A stretch of 64,000 nucleotides of DNA, taken from positions 1 through 64,000 of the forward strand of contig QCVS01000005.1 in NCBI GenBank assembly GCA_003210285.1, in the 5' to 3' direction. The stretch is from Prochlorococcus sp. AG-686-J21. Lineage in GTDB: Bacteria; Cyanobacteriota; Cyanobacteriia; PCC-6307; Cyanobiaceae. A program made the position numbers and the translations under genes. The notes beneath the pieces are model-generated. The model was not told the origin of the DNA. It saw only the letters and a program-made list of their open reading frames with translations, and made no database searches. Positions 1-8,982 of the stretch are shown piece after piece. How positions within the stretch are numbered: the first letter of the stretch is position 1; each line of letters starts with the position of its first letter.

Positions 1-2
1 TA

Positions 3-758
3 ATTTTAGATGATATAAATTTTGAGTGGAACTTTTATTTAGAACCAATTGATGAACTTTCTCAGATTAAACATTTACTAATTAATAATAAATTTATTTT
101 TTTGTCTGCATTCAGAGAAGATAATTTTTTACAAAAGTATCTCAAAAAAGAATGTTTAAATATTGATTTGGTAATGAACTTTAGGAGTAATTTTATTGAA
201 AATCAAATCTTAGTATATGTTCCGCCTAGACAAATGCTTCCAAATAATCCAATGTTTTCAAAAAATATTTTAGATAAGTCTAAAAAATTAATTATTTTCT
301 CAAGAGGTCTGACTTTATTTTTATCTGATGACGTTGATTTGAAGCTTAAATTTGCTACTGAATTAGCCTCTATTTATGGAAAAAGAGTTTTGCTAGAGAC
401 TATACCATCGCTTAATAATGAAATTCTATGTGCTAGCTATACTTGGTGGATAAATAATTCTTATTGTATAAAAAGTCCAGAACAAATAATTATTCCAATA
501 CTACCAATCCCTAGCATTGAAGAGCCTATCAACGCATTTACTGTGTCACATAACAGAAATCTGTCTAAAGATTGGTTTCGAGAATTTTTACTTCCAGAGG
601 CAATACAAAAACTAGAACGGTCAATTTCACCTTTAAGAAAAAACGCTGGTAAATTAATCATTCTTGATGGAAGAGCAAATAAAAGAAAATGGGGTAGATT
701 TATTTTACAAAGTATTCAACCTTCAAAACAAATAAACTATATGCTCCCTTACGATTAG
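3..758 (+). CDS. DinG/Rad3-like DNA helicase, C-terminal part (5' end outside window)
   Basis: The reading frame is open to the left edge, so the gene begins before the window; internal TTG or ATG codons such as the TTG at 102 are not its start. The visible part resembles the last ~250 residues of DinG/XPD-type helicases. A FRSNF stretch is followed by a long C-terminal helicase lobe, then the typical end: SPLRKNAGKLIILDGRAN near residues 205-220 of the visible part, the arginine-bearing helicase motif VI region. DinG proteins unwind DNA 5' to 3' using ATP. The Walker A and any Fe-S cysteines would lie upstream and cannot be checked. A small DUF2839 gene follows 27 bp downstream on the same strand. 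The helicase family is a moderately confident call from the C-terminus only. Confidence 0.65.
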   Translation: MLDDINFEWNFYLEPIDELSQIKHLLINNKFIFLSAFREDNFLQKYLKKECLNIDLVMNFRSNFIENQILVYVPPRQMLPNNPMFSKNILDKSKKLIIFSRGLTLFLSDDVDLKLKFATELASIYGKRVLLETIPSLNNEILCASYTWWINNSYCIKSPEQIIIPILPIPSIEEPINAFTVSHNRNLSKDWFREFLLPEAIQKLERSISPLRKNAGKLIILDGRANKRKWGRFILQSIQPSKQINYMLPYD

Positions 759-785
759 ATTATTATTCATGAAATATCTTTAAAT

Positions 786-1031
786 ATGGGAGAAGCAAAA
801 AGGAGAAAATCATTAGGTCTTCCTCCTAAACAAAACAATACCAAATCTAAATCAGATGATTCACCTAGATTATTTGATTGGCTACCTCTTACTATTAATC
901 AGAGAGACAGTTTAATGAAATTAAGTATAAAAGCTAGTTGGTACGGAATTGGAGGTTTAGTCATCTTATGGGTAGTTGTCAGGTTTATTGGACCAGCTGC
1001 AGGTTGGTGGACTCCTGCTGACTCATTATGA
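786..1031 (+). CDS. DUF2839 small membrane protein
   Basis: The 81-residue protein starts MGEAKRRKSLGLPPK, the hallmark of the cyanobacterial DUF2839 family. It has a basic soluble N-terminus (residues 1-35) and one hydrophobic segment near residues 52-70 (GIGGLVILWVVVRFIGPAAG), ending in WWTPADSL. One inner- or thylakoid-membrane span is inferred. The function of the family is unknown. It lies 27 bp after the helicase gene, suggesting co-transcription, and its TGA stop overlaps the first base of a strong intrinsic terminator. Confidence 0.85.
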   Translation: MGEAKRRKSLGLPPKQNNTKSKSDDSPRLFDWLPLTINQRDSLMKLSIKASWYGIGGLVILWVVVRFIGPAAGWWTPADSL

Positions 1032-1051
1032 AGCAGAGCTTCTTTTTTTTT
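1030..1051 (+). terminator. Rho-independent terminator after the DUF2839 gene
   Basis: GAAGC (1030-1034), loop AGA and GCTTC (1038-1042) form a perfect 5-bp stem directly followed by nine T residues (1043-1051). This is the classic intrinsic terminator layout. It overlaps the stop codon of the DUF2839 gene and closes the helicase-DUF2839 unit. Confidence 0.75.
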
Positions 1052-1988
1052 AGAAAACTTAAAAGCCTTTTATAGTAGTGAATTGCGAAGGTATTTCCTA
1101 GTTTAAATCAAGGGTGCCTTACCAGTATGCCTTACCAATTTTTCTCTCCAACCTACCTTGCTAAGTAAATACTTTGAAATGAAAAGATGTGATGTCTATA
1201 ATAATTTTGACAAAGTCCACTAGAGTTGTAAATCTGTTAACTAAAACTTGGATATTTTCTTGCAAAGAGTGTTGGAATTTTATTTCTAAGCAAGAGAAAT
1301 ATTTTTATGGTAGAACAAGGAAATTCTAAAATTTATATAGCAACAGATCGAGAATGATAGAAATTAAAAAAAAAGAGATTTCCCCCCCCCTATTGAACTT
1401 AATACCTTTAGAATATCTTTTAAGAATTATTTGAACCCTATAGATTTCTTCATACAGATTATTCAAAAGGAAATAACTAAAGCATTTCTTCCCAGCACTA
1501 TTTTTAAAGTGCTTGTTATGTAAGAGCTATTAAGATCAATAGCTTATTAGAGTATAAATATCTATTTTAAGGGTTTAGCTTATCCAGGTCTTAATGAGAA
1601 TGGATTTGTCTAAAATAAAAGTCATGGCTGGAACTTCTTTTATGCTTCCTCTTATTGCAAAGATGGCAACTTTTTTGATATTGCACCAACTACTAATAGC
1701 TAATCTCTTAATACCTAATATTGCTTTAGATCTTTTACTTGCAAGAAGAGATTTCATTCGAGGTATGTATTTATTTTTAGGTTGGAAGTGATTTCTTTTG
1801 ATCTGTAGATTTCAAAACAGTTAATTACTACTAAACGAAAGATTTCGAAGAGGTGGTAAGGGCCCTATCTGACCATTTCACATCATTAAATATGAGCTAA
1901 TAAATGTCTTTCAAAATTAATGAATAATCAGCTTCTCACAGTTGATCTTTATATGTAACATAATATATTTACATAAAGTAACAATTAG
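1052..1988. other. Gene-poor stretch with no supportable coding gene
   Basis: This 937-bp stretch is unusually long for so compact a genome. The only ORFs above 60 codons overlap each other on opposite strands (1594-1791 plus, 1575-1757 minus) and match nothing I recognise. A third frame at about 1572-1700 has protein-like composition (AYPGLNENGFV, a stop, then HGWNFFYASSYCKDGN), which could be a decayed gene. It also holds a C9 tract (1382-1390), two copies of TGCCTTACCA and an inverted partial copy near 1854. It may be a decayed gene, a non-coding RNA region or an old insertion scar; the sequence alone does not decide. Confidence 0.5.
1115..1137. repeat. Tandem TGCCTTACCA repeat identical to a tRNA-Gln D-arm segment
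   Basis: TGCCTTACCA occurs at 1115-1124 and again at 1128-1137, a 13-bp period. The same 10 bases lie at 4587-4596 inside the tRNA-Gln gene, where the complement forms the D-arm. A shorter inverted match (TGGTAAGG) is at 1854-1861. The repeat is directly visible; a tRNA-derived origin is inference. Confidence 0.5.
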
Positions 1989-2183
1989 ATGAAAAGACTT
2001 ATTCCTTATATTTCTTTTGCATGTTTGACTGGCTTCACAGCTGCAAGTGGCTTACCAGTTATGGCAGGTGGTTGCAGCAGTCAAATAGACAAAACAGCAG
2101 AAGTCAAGTGCGCGGAAGATGATATTCAATGTCAGACTGAAAAAGCTGAAAATTACGGATTAAAAAAGACTGTTAGGTCATAA
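1989..2183 (+). CDS. Small secreted cysteine-containing protein, unknown function
   Basis: This 64-residue ORF starts MKRLIPYISFACLTGFTAASG, a good Sec signal peptide: basic N-region, hydrophobic core, and a likely cleavage site around residues 25-27 (VMA-GG). The mature part is short and polar with three cysteines (GGCSS, VKCAED, IQCQT). A periplasmic or exported peptide is inferred. I recognise no family. The next ORF starts immediately at its stop codon (TAAATG), suggesting a tandem unit of three small ORFs ahead of recA. Confidence 0.6.
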   Translation: MKRLIPYISFACLTGFTAASGLPVMAGGCSSQIDKTAEVKCAEDDIQCQTEKAENYGLKKTVRS

Positions 2184-2291
2184 ATGATGACTCAACTTAA
2201 TTTAATTATTAACGCTGCTCCAAGAGATTTAATTGAATTTATATTCTGCTTAACTATCGGTTATACAGCAGGATCTTTAGGACTTATTTAA
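2184..2291 (+). CDS. 35-residue hydrophobic small protein
   Basis: This ORF begins directly after the stop of the preceding 64-codon ORF. It encodes MMTQLNLIINAAPRDLIEF followed by a hydrophobic stretch (IFCLTIGYTAGSLGLI) consistent with one membrane span. A second in-frame ATG is at 2187. It is too short for ordinary gene calling; the case rests on tight packing, single-span composition and the similar ORF that follows. No family is recognised. It could be a chance ORF. Confidence 0.4.
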   Translation: MMTQLNLIINAAPRDLIEFIFCLTIGYTAGSLGLI

Positions 2292-2302
2292 TCAATAAAA
2301 AC

Positions 2303-2410
2303 ATGACTACAACTTCATTTTTTCTAATATTTTCAAGTTCACTATTAATTTATGTAATGGCTTGTTTGTGGAGAGATCTTATAAATCAAAAAGTAAATAT
2401 ACAGAGATAA
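2303..2410 (+). CDS. 35-residue single-span small protein
   Basis: The ORF starts 11 bp after the previous one and encodes MTTTSFFLIFSSSLLIYVM then ACLWRDLINQKVNIQR. A hydrophobic helix of about 17 residues is followed by a polar, basic tail, the usual design of very small membrane proteins in photosynthetic complexes or stress responses. I cannot name a family. Its reality depends on conservation in related genomes. It ends about 115 bp before the 3' end of the convergent recA gene. Confidence 0.4.
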   Translation: MTTTSFFLIFSSSLLIYVMACLWRDLINQKVNIQR

Positions 2411-2525
2411 AACATTAGTATTAATCAAAAATACTTTTCGACATTGTTTTGAATTTAGATTAATATTTCATTCTCTTTACTAGACTAACCCAAAACTTTA
2501 TAAGTCTCTCAGGTTCATTATGAAT

Positions 2526-3638
2526 CTAAGCTAATGTCTTTATACTATTAGCAGTTGTTTGATTTTCTGGATTACTATTTGATGCTTTAGTTGAATTAGA
2601 GCTTACTTCAGTATCTTCTGTAAGTTTTCCTTTTACTATAGATTCTACTTTATTCTTTATTTCGAGGTTCTCGTCCAACCAAATGATTGTATTATCTCTT
2701 CCTTGGCCAATATTTTCTCCTTCGTAACTATACCAAGCACCTCTTCTAATTATGATATTCGTCTCTTCTGCTAAATCTAATAAACATCCTGTTGTACTAA
2801 TCCCTTTGCCGAATAGAATATCAAATTCTGCAATTCTGAATGGAGGAGCAACTTTATTCTTTGCTACTTTCACTTTTGCTCTTATTCCATATTCTTCTGT
2901 ACCTCTTTTAAGAGTCTGAATTCTCCTGATGTCAAGTCTTACTGAAGCGTAAAACTTTAATGCATTACCTCCTGTAGTTGTCTCTGGATTTCCATATGTA
3001 ACACCGATTTTTAAACGTAATTGATTGAGGAAAATCACTGTACATCCGGATTTTCCAATATTACCGGTTATTTTTCTCATCGCTTGACTCATTAGTCTTG
3101 CCTGGCTTCCTATTACATGATCTCCCATTTCACCTTCTATTTCTGCTCTAGGAGTTAGTGCTGCTACTGAGTCAACAACTACAAGGTCTACTGCAGTTGA
3201 TCTTATGAGTTGATCAACTATCTCTAAAGCCATTTCGCCTGTATCTGGTTGCGAGACTAGTAAATTTTCAACATCTACTCCTAAAGAGGCAGCATAGACT
3301 GGATCTAAAGCATGTTCAGCATCTACAAAGGCTGCTGTACCTCCATTTTTTTGAACTTCTGCGATTGCGTGAAGCGTTAGAGTTGTTTTTCCTGAGCTTT
3401 CAGGCCCGTAAACCTCAACAACTCGTCCTTTAGGATAGCCTCCTCCTAACGCTAAATCTAATGTAAGAGCTCCTGTTGATATTGTTTCAACTTTCATTCT
3501 GGAGGCATCACCAAGCCTCATTATTGATCCTCTTCCGAAGTTTCTTTCTATCTGGCCTAAGACTAGATTTAATGCCTTGTCCTTCTCTGAAGATGACGAT
3601 TCTTTAGCATTTTTTTTTCTTTTTTCTTCAAAACTCAT
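2526..3638 (-). CDS. recA: Recombinase A
   Basis: The 370-residue RecA catalyses ATP-dependent homologous pairing and strand exchange and activates LexA self-cleavage in the SOS response. The Walker A motif GPESSGKTT is at about residues 79-87, Walker B is [10 protein letters not shown], and the DNA-binding loop L2 region reads [15 protein letters not shown]. The core ends near residue 340, followed by a Ser/Asn/Thr-rich tail typical of marine picocyanobacterial RecA. The ATG at 3638 gives the expected N-terminus [10 protein letters not shown] palindromic LexA-type box lies 83-96 bp upstream of the start, so damage induction is likely. Confidence 0.98.
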   Translation of the reverse strand: MSFEEKRKKNAKESSSSEKDKALNLVLGQIERNFGRGSIMRLGDASRMKVETISTGALTLDLALGGGYPKGRVVEVYGPESSGKTTLTLHAIAEVQKNGGTAAFVDAEHALDPVYAASLGVDVENLLVSQPDTGEMALEIVDQLIRSTAVDLVVVDSVAALTPRAEIEGEMGDHVIGSQARLMSQAMRKITGNIGKSGCTVIFLNQLRLKIGVTYGNPETTTGGNALKFYASVRLDIRRIQTLKRGTEEYGIRAKVKVAKNKVAPPFRIAEFDILFGKGISTTGCLLDLAEETNIIIRRGAWYSYEGENIGQGRDNTIIWLDENLEIKNKVESIVKGKLTEDTEVSSNSTKASNSNPENQTTANSIKTLA

Positions 3639-3720
3639 TTGTCAATTTATTGATAGTTTTTCATAATTATTTTTAAATCTATAAACTTTTATAAATTCAA
3701 AATTAATAACTACAATTTAT

Positions 3721-3734
3721 AGTACATGCGTACT
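3721..3734 (-). promoter_or_regulatory. Candidate LexA (SOS) box upstream of recA
   Basis: The plus strand reads AGTACATGCGTACT: two perfect inverted arms AGTAC/GTACT around four bases. Read on the minus strand it is AGTACGCATGTACT, which fits the cyanobacterial LexA consensus RGTACNNNDGTWCB at every position. It lies between the 3' end of the HAD gene and the recA start, so recA is the natural target. Confidence 0.7.
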
Positions 3735-3748
3735 CTAACCGAAGATGT

Positions 3749-4522
3749 TTAAATTGCAAGTAATTTTTCTAAATTTACCAACTTTAATAATTTAATTTCA
3801 TGGGGTAGATTAATTCTATCTATATTTTTTAAGTAGCCCCAATCAGCAAGGTAGCAAGGGATATTATTTGTTATGGGGCTTTCTTTTATATCAAGAAGTG
3901 TATTTCTCCTGTCTTCGATAAATCCAATAATTTCAAATTCTCTCGAAAGTTTTGATGCAATTTGAACTTTCGTTCCTGACTCATAACCAAAAATTAACTC
4001 TGGAAAAATATTTAATTTTTTTAGAATTTTGCTTGCAAATATCCTTCCTTTTGTTGTTATGATCGCACTCTTGATGTTGTCTTTTTTTATTCTTTCTATA
4101 AAATCTAAAACTTCATAAAATGGACGATGTAACTTTATCCAACTATCAAAATCTTTAGCTATTTGATATTTTCTTGCTTCATCAAGTCCTTTTTGCAACT
4201 CTTCGGGAACCCAAGAATTTTCTAATAAAACCTTCTGACAATTTTGATTATATTTATTTAGGAAATCACATTTATTTTGATTATTTAGAGGGTCTTCTCT
4301 TTTGATAATTTGGTTGACAATAATTAACATTTCCCATCCATATTTAACCCAAGGTCTCATTTCTATGAAGGTATTTGAAACTTGTTTATAAAAATTCTGA
4401 TCAATTAAGTTTGGAGAAGTTAGATATTTTTCAAAAGCTAATAATGAACTATGCCAGTATTCATCCATTCCATCAACAATGACCCCATCAAAATCAAAAA
4501 GAAATAGTTTTTGAGAGCTCAC
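3749..4522 (-). CDS. HAD-superfamily phosphatase
   Basis: The 257-residue protein shows HAD motif I near its N-terminus (LFLFDFDGVIVDGM; nucleophile D10, second Asp D12), motif II (AIITTKGR, with the Thr) and motif IV (IGFIEDRRNTLL). The large segment between motifs I and II is an alpha-helical cap, as in phosphoglycolate-phosphatase-like enzymes. It probably hydrolyses a small phosphorylated metabolite; the substrate cannot be read from sequence. It ends 110 bp upstream of recA on the same strand, with the LexA box between them. A tRNA-Gln gene lies just upstream on the same strand. Confidence 0.85.
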   Translation of the reverse strand: MSSQKLFLFDFDGVIVDGMDEYWHSSLLAFEKYLTSPNLIDQNFYKQVSNTFIEMRPWVKYGWEMLIIVNQIIKREDPLNNQNKCDFLNKYNQNCQKVLLENSWVPEELQKGLDEARKYQIAKDFDSWIKLHRPFYEVLDFIERIKKDNIKSAIITTKGRIFASKILKKLNIFPELIFGYESGTKVQIASKLSREFEIIGFIEDRRNTLLDIKESPITNNIPCYLADWGYLKNIDRINLPHEIKLLKLVNLEKLLAI

Positions 4523-4539
4523 TCAACTATGTTTTAGAA

Positions 4540-4611
4540 CTGGGCCGCTAGGATTCGAACCTAGGAATGTCGAGACCAAAACCCGATGCCTTACCACTTG
4601 GCGACGGCCCA
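4540..4611 (-). tRNA. tRNA-Gln (anticodon TTG)
   Basis: Read on the minus strand the gene starts TGGGCCG and ends CGGCCCA plus discriminator G, a perfect 7-bp acceptor stem. The anticodon stem TCGGG/CTCGA encloses loop TTTTGGT with anticodon TTG (Gln). The T arm carries GGTTCGAATCC, and the D arm carries AGTGGTAAGGC. CCA is not encoded. It sits 17 bp upstream of the HAD gene. Confidence 0.95.
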
Positions 4612-4717
4612 ATGAAGTTTTACTTTAATACATAACAAGATTTTTTTCTATTTAAAAATATAATTTTTTATTCAAGCTTTTTGTAATTGTTTTTTAAATT
4701 TAATTAAATAGAAGGGA

Positions 4718-5728
4718 TTAGCTGATTTTCCATGGGTTAAGTAATTTTTTTGCCTTTTTTATTGCTAAAGCCATTTTTTCTGGATATTCATATAATTTTT
4801 TATTATTTTTGTTGGCATCTTCTATAAGTGGTTGCATTATTTTTCTAGCAGAACTCCCAAAGGCAATTCCATCAGGAAAATTATTTATTTTTAAAAATTC
4901 ATGAGTTTTTTCATTCGTTCCTCCTGCTAGTTGAATTAAACCTGGGGGAAGATGAGATCCTATATTATTCCATAATTTAACTGTATCCTTTCCTGTCGCT
5001 GGAGCTAAATCCCCAGACATAGGTCTTCCATCTAGTTGCCAAATAAGCGGCACATTATGTTCAACAAGAATTTCATATCTTTCCCACAGTGCTTTTAAAA
5101 GATCTTTTGCTCCTTTTTGGGATTGATTTAAACCGCAACTTACAGATATTTTTTTTAATTTTGTCCCTGAATTCTTGAGAATATTTGCAACTTGTATAAA
5201 AGAATTTAGCCGATTGATTTCCGTATGAATTTCAACTGCATCTGGCTTTATTGTTTGTAGAGTGTGTTGTAAATCATTATTTGACAATTTATATTCATAC
5301 TCAGATATTAAGTTTAGGGGACAACTATTTATACATCTTCCACATCCATAACATTTACTTTCTTTAACCCCAGAATAATCAATTGCGAAGGTAGGGCAAA
5401 TCTTTTCGCATGGCCTAGGACAATTAGAGGGACATTTCAATGGATCAAATTTAGCTTTACGAAAATGTATATCTTTCCCATCACTTATGCTTATCATTAA
5501 TCCAGGAGATGCCCCACATACTTCTTTGGCCCATTTGATACCATTTCTCGCCGCTTCCACTATTGATTGGTCAGCAGCAACATCAATATAGTCAACTCCA
5601 GCAGCGGAATAAATAGCACACAAATCTTCTATGGCAACAATATCTTCATTGCTCGCCCCACAAATTAATTTAACCCATTTATCTAATCCCTTCTTATTTT
5701 TTTTTAATAACTCAAATTTAGAATTCAT
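4718..5728 (-). CDS. ldpA: LdpA, iron-sulfur circadian-input protein
   Basis: The 336-residue protein matches LdpA (light-dependent period), an Fe-S protein that in Synechococcus elongatus adjusts circadian period to light by sensing cellular redox. Two ferredoxin-like cysteine groups are visible near residues 99-112 ([14 protein letters not shown]) and 125-136 ([12 protein letters not shown]), enough for two 4Fe-4S clusters. A TIM-barrel-like segment follows, then a [10 protein letters not shown] region. Its start overlaps the end of ndhN by 11 bp, so the two are likely co-translated. That pairing with an NDH-1 subunit fits a role in reading electron-transport state. Confidence 0.9.
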   Translation of the reverse strand: MNSKFELLKKNKKGLDKWVKLICGASNEDIVAIEDLCAIYSAAGVDYIDVAADQSIVEAARNGIKWAKEVCGASPGLMISISDGKDIHFRKAKFDPLKCPSNCPRPCEKICPTFAIDYSGVKESKCYGCGRCINSCPLNLISEYEYKLSNNDLQHTLQTIKPDAVEIHTEINRLNSFIQVANILKNSGTKLKKISVSCGLNQSQKGAKDLLKALWERYEILVEHNVPLIWQLDGRPMSGDLAPATGKDTVKLWNNIGSHLPPGLIQLAGGTNEKTHEFLKINNFPDGIAFGSSARKIMQPLIEDANKNNKKLYEYPEKMALAIKKAKKLLNPWKIS

Positions 5729-6188
5729 TCAATATATAGTCATTTAAAGATTTCCATTCAAGTTTTCTAGAACCACCCATTTCAACAACTATTTTAAGTT
5801 TGTTATCTGTAGTACAGATTTTAATTAAGCTTTCAAGTTCAGATTGAGATAAGACTTGACCTTCTAATAGCCACAATAATTTATCCTTGTCATTTTCATT
5901 AAATAATTCAGAAGCTTGGGGGATTACTTGCTGAACTTCTCCAAGAGCACCATTTCTGCCAATACTTTGATGACCTAAATGAGGAGGTCTTATACCATGT
6001 AATTTTAGTAAAAATACTTCAGGATCTCCTAATCCTCTGGCAGAGGTTATATAAGTTTTAAATCCTTTCGCTCGCATTCTTCTTAAAAGACGAGTTTCAT
6101 ATCCACCCTCAAGAGGAGCAAACATAGCTAAACATTTATTTTTATGTAAATCATTATGAAACTTTTTTCCTGTCAGAAGTAATGGCAT
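5718..6188 (-). CDS. ndhN: NAD(P)H-quinone oxidoreductase subunit N
   Basis: The 156-residue protein begins [14 protein letters not shown] and contains the NdhN signature ([20 protein letters not shown], then [21 protein letters not shown]). NdhN is a hydrophilic, cyanobacteria- and plastid-specific subunit of the NDH-1 complex, which drives cyclic electron flow around photosystem I, respiration and CO2 uptake on the thylakoid cytoplasmic face. Length is normal. It is the first gene of a two-gene unit with ldpA and is divergent from the ribosomal operon starting at 6483. Confidence 0.95.
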   Translation of the reverse strand: MPLLLTGKKFHNDLHKNKCLAMFAPLEGGYETRLLRRMRAKGFKTYITSARGLGDPEVFLLKLHGIRPPHLGHQSIGRNGALGEVQQVIPQASELFNENDKDKLLWLLEGQVLSQSELESLIKICTTDNKLKIVVEMGGSRKLEWKSLNDYILNEF

Positions 6189-6482
6189 AAAAAGATTCCG
6201 TTTATCTATATATTATTTCATTTTATGGTACTTGATGATGTACAATTTATATTCGGTGAATTTTAATAAGCTCGCAAGCTAGCCGAGCCTCTGAAACTTT
6301 CACGTTTTTTAGCGTTTCGTTAAAAAATTTGGGATGGGTTTAACCCGAAGAGAAACTTTCAAAATTTAGAAAAGTCTCACTCCCACTAATGAATTAAATT
6401 TTTGATTGAAAACATTGTTAAAACTTGAAAGAGATTTGACAATTAACCAAAAATTATTTACCAGCTAGCGTATTCAAGTCTT
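6189..6482 (+). promoter_or_regulatory. Divergent ndhN/rplC intergenic region and ribosomal operon leader
   Basis: This 294-bp region must hold promoters for ndhN and the long ribosomal operon. GAAACTTTCA occurs at 6293-6302 and again at 6352-6361. GGGTTTAACCC at 6336-6346 is a perfect inverted repeat, and the pair CTCGCAAGCTAGCCGAG near 6270-6286 can form a hairpin. A TTGACA-like hexamer lies near 6437. Structured leaders bound by ribosomal proteins are common at such operons, but which protein would bind here is unknown. Confidence 0.4.
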
Positions 6483-7136
6483 ATGTCTATAGGAATTTTA
6501 GGAAAAAAATTGGGCATGTCCCAATTATTCGATAAGGATGGGAATGCAGTACCGGTTACTCTTATAGAGGCTGGCCCTTGTCGAGTCACACAATTAAAAT
6601 CTCAACCTTTAGATGGTTATAATGCTATACAAATAGGTTACGGAATATCAAAGGATAAGCATCTGAGTAAGCCTGAAAAAGGACATTTACTAAAATCCGG
6701 GGAAATACTTTTAAAGCATTTAAAGGAATACAGAGTTGAAGAGACATCTTCTTATGAGATTGGAAAAGAAATAACTGTTACAAATTTTGAGGTCGGTCAG
6801 AAAGTTGATATTAGCGGGAAATCGATGGGTAGAGGTTTTTCTGGATATCAAAAAAGACATGGTTTTAGTAGAGGACCTATGAGTCATGGTTCCAAAAATC
6901 ATAGAGCCCCAGGATCCACAGGTGCTGGAACAACTCCTGGTAGAATTTATCCTGGGAAAAGGATGGCAGGAAGATATGGAGGTAAAAAAATCACCACAAA
7001 GGGTTTACTTGTGGTCAAAATTGATGATCAGAAAAATTTGCTTGTAGTGAAAGGTTCGGTACCAGGCAAACCTGGCTCAATAGTAAATATAAGGCCTAAT
7101 AATGTAGTTGGTAACAAAGGAGGATCAAAATCATGA
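6483..7136 (+). CDS. rplC: 50S ribosomal protein L3
   Basis: The 217-residue L3 is an early 23S rRNA binder near the peptidyl-transferase centre. The N-terminal [16 protein letters not shown] and the glycine/basic central loop ([27 protein letters not shown], residues ~136-162, part shown) are diagnostic. It is the first gene of the cluster here because rpsJ has moved to the end of the str operon, the usual cyanobacterial arrangement. Its TGA overlaps the rplD start (ATGA), indicating translational coupling. Confidence 0.98.
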   Translation: MSIGILGKKLGMSQLFDKDGNAVPVTLIEAGPCRVTQLKSQPLDGYNAIQIGYGISKDKHLSKPEKGHLLKSGEILLKHLKEYRVEETSSYEIGKEITVTNFEVGQKVDISGKSMGRGFSGYQKRHGFSRGPMSHGSKNHRAPGSTGAGTTPGRIYPGKRMAGRYGGKKITTKGLLVVKIDDQKNLLVVKGSVPGKPGSIVNIRPNNVVGNKGGSKS

Positions 7137-7765
7137 CAACACTAGAAACTTTAAAATGGGATGGCAAAAAAGCTGGTACTGTTTCAATTGATTTGAAAGT
7201 TGCCAAAGAGACATCTTCTGCCGATTTAATACATAGAGCTGTTCTTAGACAATTAGCTAACAAAAGACAGGGTACTGCATCTACTTTGACAAGATCCGAA
7301 GTTCGTGGTGGTGGGAGGAAACCATATAAGCAAAAGGGTACTGGTAGAGCTCGTCAAGGATCAATTAGGACTCCTTTAAGACCAGGAGGGGGAGTAATTT
7401 TTGGCCCTAAACCACGTTCGTATAATTTAGATATGAACCGAAAAGAAAGGAGATTAGCACTTAGAACAGCATTAATGTCTAGGATTGCTGATATCAAAAC
7501 TGTTGAAGATTTTGGTTCAACGGTAGACCAACCAAAAACTAGTGAGATAATTAAAGGTCTCTCTAGACTAGGAATAGAAAAAACAGAAAAGGTTTTAGTT
7601 ATTCTTGATGCTCCCTCTAATGTCATCAAAAAATCTATTAACAACATTGAAAAGGTAAAACTAATTGCTGCTGATCAATTAAATGTTTTTGATATTCTTA
7701 ACGCTAATAAGTTAGTTATTGGTCAATCAGCAATCAATAAAATTCAGGAGGTTTATGCATCATGA
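7133..7765 (+). CDS. rplD: 50S ribosomal protein L4
   Basis: The 210-residue L4 is an assembly-initiator protein lining the peptide exit tunnel. The extended-loop sequence [19 protein letters not shown] (residues ~60-78) identifies it. The start overlaps the rplC stop by 4 bp and its own stop overlaps the rplW start by 4 bp. In enterobacteria L4 represses the S10 operon; whether it does so here is unknown. Confidence 0.97.
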   Translation: MTTLETLKWDGKKAGTVSIDLKVAKETSSADLIHRAVLRQLANKRQGTASTLTRSEVRGGGRKPYKQKGTGRARQGSIRTPLRPGGGVIFGPKPRSYNLDMNRKERRLALRTALMSRIADIKTVEDFGSTVDQPKTSEIIKGLSRLGIEKTEKVLVILDAPSNVIKKSINNIEKVKLIAADQLNVFDILNANKLVIGQSAINKIQEVYAS

Positions 7766-8064
7766 GTAAATTATTTGATTCTCGTTTAGCTGATATAATT
7801 CGTAAACCTGTAATTACAGAAAAAGCGACAAATGCATTAGACCTTAACCAATACACTTTTGAGGTAGATCATAGAGCAGCAAAGCCTCAGATAAAGGCAG
7901 CAATTGAGGCCTTGTTTAGTGTTAAAGTTATAGGAATAAGCACTATGAATCCTCCAAGGAGAACAAGAAGAGTCGGTAAATTCTCCGGGAAACGTTCTCA
8001 AGTTAAAAAGGCAATTGTTCGTCTTGCTGAAGGTGACAAAATTCAACTATTCCCAGAATCTTAA
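7762..8064 (+). CDS. rplW: 50S ribosomal protein L23
   Basis: The 100-residue L23 sits at the tunnel exit and docks trigger factor and [13 protein letters not shown] near the N-terminus and the basic loop [21 protein letters not shown] are diagnostic. It overlaps rplD by 4 bp. A Shine-Dalgarno-like GGAGG lies a few bases before the ATG, inside the end of rplD. Confidence 0.97.
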   Translation: MSKLFDSRLADIIRKPVITEKATNALDLNQYTFEVDHRAAKPQIKAAIEALFSVKVIGISTMNPPRRTRRVGKFSGKRSQVKKAIVRLAEGDKIQLFPES

Positions 8065-8076
8065 GGAGTATTTATT

Positions 8077-8940
8077 ATGGCTATTCGTAAATTCAAACCC
8101 TATACACCTGGAACAAGACAGAGAGTTGTTACTGACTTTAGTGAGATTACAGGTTCAAAACCAGAAAGATCATTAATAGTTTCTAAGCATAGGAATAAAG
8201 GTAGAAATAATAGAGGAGTTATAACCTGTCGTCACAGAGGTGGCGGACATAAAAGACAATATAGATTAGTAGATTTCAGAAGAGATAAAAAAAATATTAA
8301 TGCAAAGGTTGCAGCTATTCATTATGATCCTCATAGAAATGCGAGGCTTGCACTTTTATTCTATGAAGACGGAGAGAAAAGATATATAATTGCGCCAGCA
8401 GGAATAAAAGTTGGCCAAAATGTAATTTCTGGTGAAAGTGTTCCAATTGAAGATGGGAATGCAATGCCGCTATCTTCTATGCCATTAGGTTCGAGTGTTC
8501 ATTGTGTAGAACTATATGCTGGTAGAGGTGCTCAAATGGTCAGATCAGCAGGAGCTAGCGCCCAACTAATGGCAAAAGAAGGAGATTATGTCGCTTTAAA
8601 ACTCCCATCTACTGAAGTTAGACTTGTACGCAAGGAATGTTATGCAACTTTAGGTGAAGTGGGTAATTCTGAAATACGTAATACTAGCCTAGGAAAAGCA
8701 GGCAGAAGAAGATGGTTAGGTAGAAGACCTCAAGTAAGAGGTAGTGTTATGAACCCATGTGATCATCCACATGGAGGAGGAGAAGGAAAAGCTCCGATTG
8801 GTAGGGCAGGACCTGTCACACCTTGGGGTAAGGCAGCGCTTGGATTAAAGACACGTAAGAAAAACAAGCCAAGTAACAAATTAGTTGTTCGAAGACGCCG
8901 TCGTGTTTCTAAGAGAAGTAGAGGAGGAAGAGATTCTTGA
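8077..8940 (+). CDS. rplB: 50S ribosomal protein L2
   Basis: The 287-residue L2 is a primary 23S rRNA-binding protein needed for subunit joining and peptidyl transfer. The conserved C-terminal motif [18 protein letters not shown] includes the key His, followed by GPVTPWGK and a strongly basic tail ([13 protein letters not shown]). The start has an AAGGAG Shine-Dalgarno sequence about 7 bp upstream. A CTATTT hexamer array separates it from rpsS. Confidence 0.98.
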   Translation: MAIRKFKPYTPGTRQRVVTDFSEITGSKPERSLIVSKHRNKGRNNRGVITCRHRGGGHKRQYRLVDFRRDKKNINAKVAAIHYDPHRNARLALLFYEDGEKRYIIAPAGIKVGQNVISGESVPIEDGNAMPLSSMPLGSSVHCVELYAGRGAQMVRSAGASAQLMAKEGDYVALKLPSTEVRLVRKECYATLGEVGNSEIRNTSLGKAGRRRWLGRRPQVRGSVMNPCDHPHGGGEGKAPIGRAGPVTPWGKAALGLKTRKKNKPSNKLVVRRRRRVSKRSRGGRDS

Positions 8941-8946
8941 TTACTA

Positions 8947-8982
8947 CTATTTCTATTTCTATTTCTATTTCTATTTCTATTT
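8947..8982. repeat. Six perfect CTATTT tandem units between rplB and rpsS
   Basis: Six exact copies of the hexamer CTATTT fill 8947-8982, making up most of the 50-bp spacer between the L2 stop and the S19 start. The spacer therefore lacks an obvious Shine-Dalgarno sequence for rpsS. Slippage would change spacer length in 6-bp steps. Confidence 0.9.

Noticed and set aside
1575-1791. Two opposite-strand ORFs of 60-65 codons
   Set aside because: They overlap each other, lack a convincing ribosome-binding site and match no family; kept only as part of the gene-poor region.
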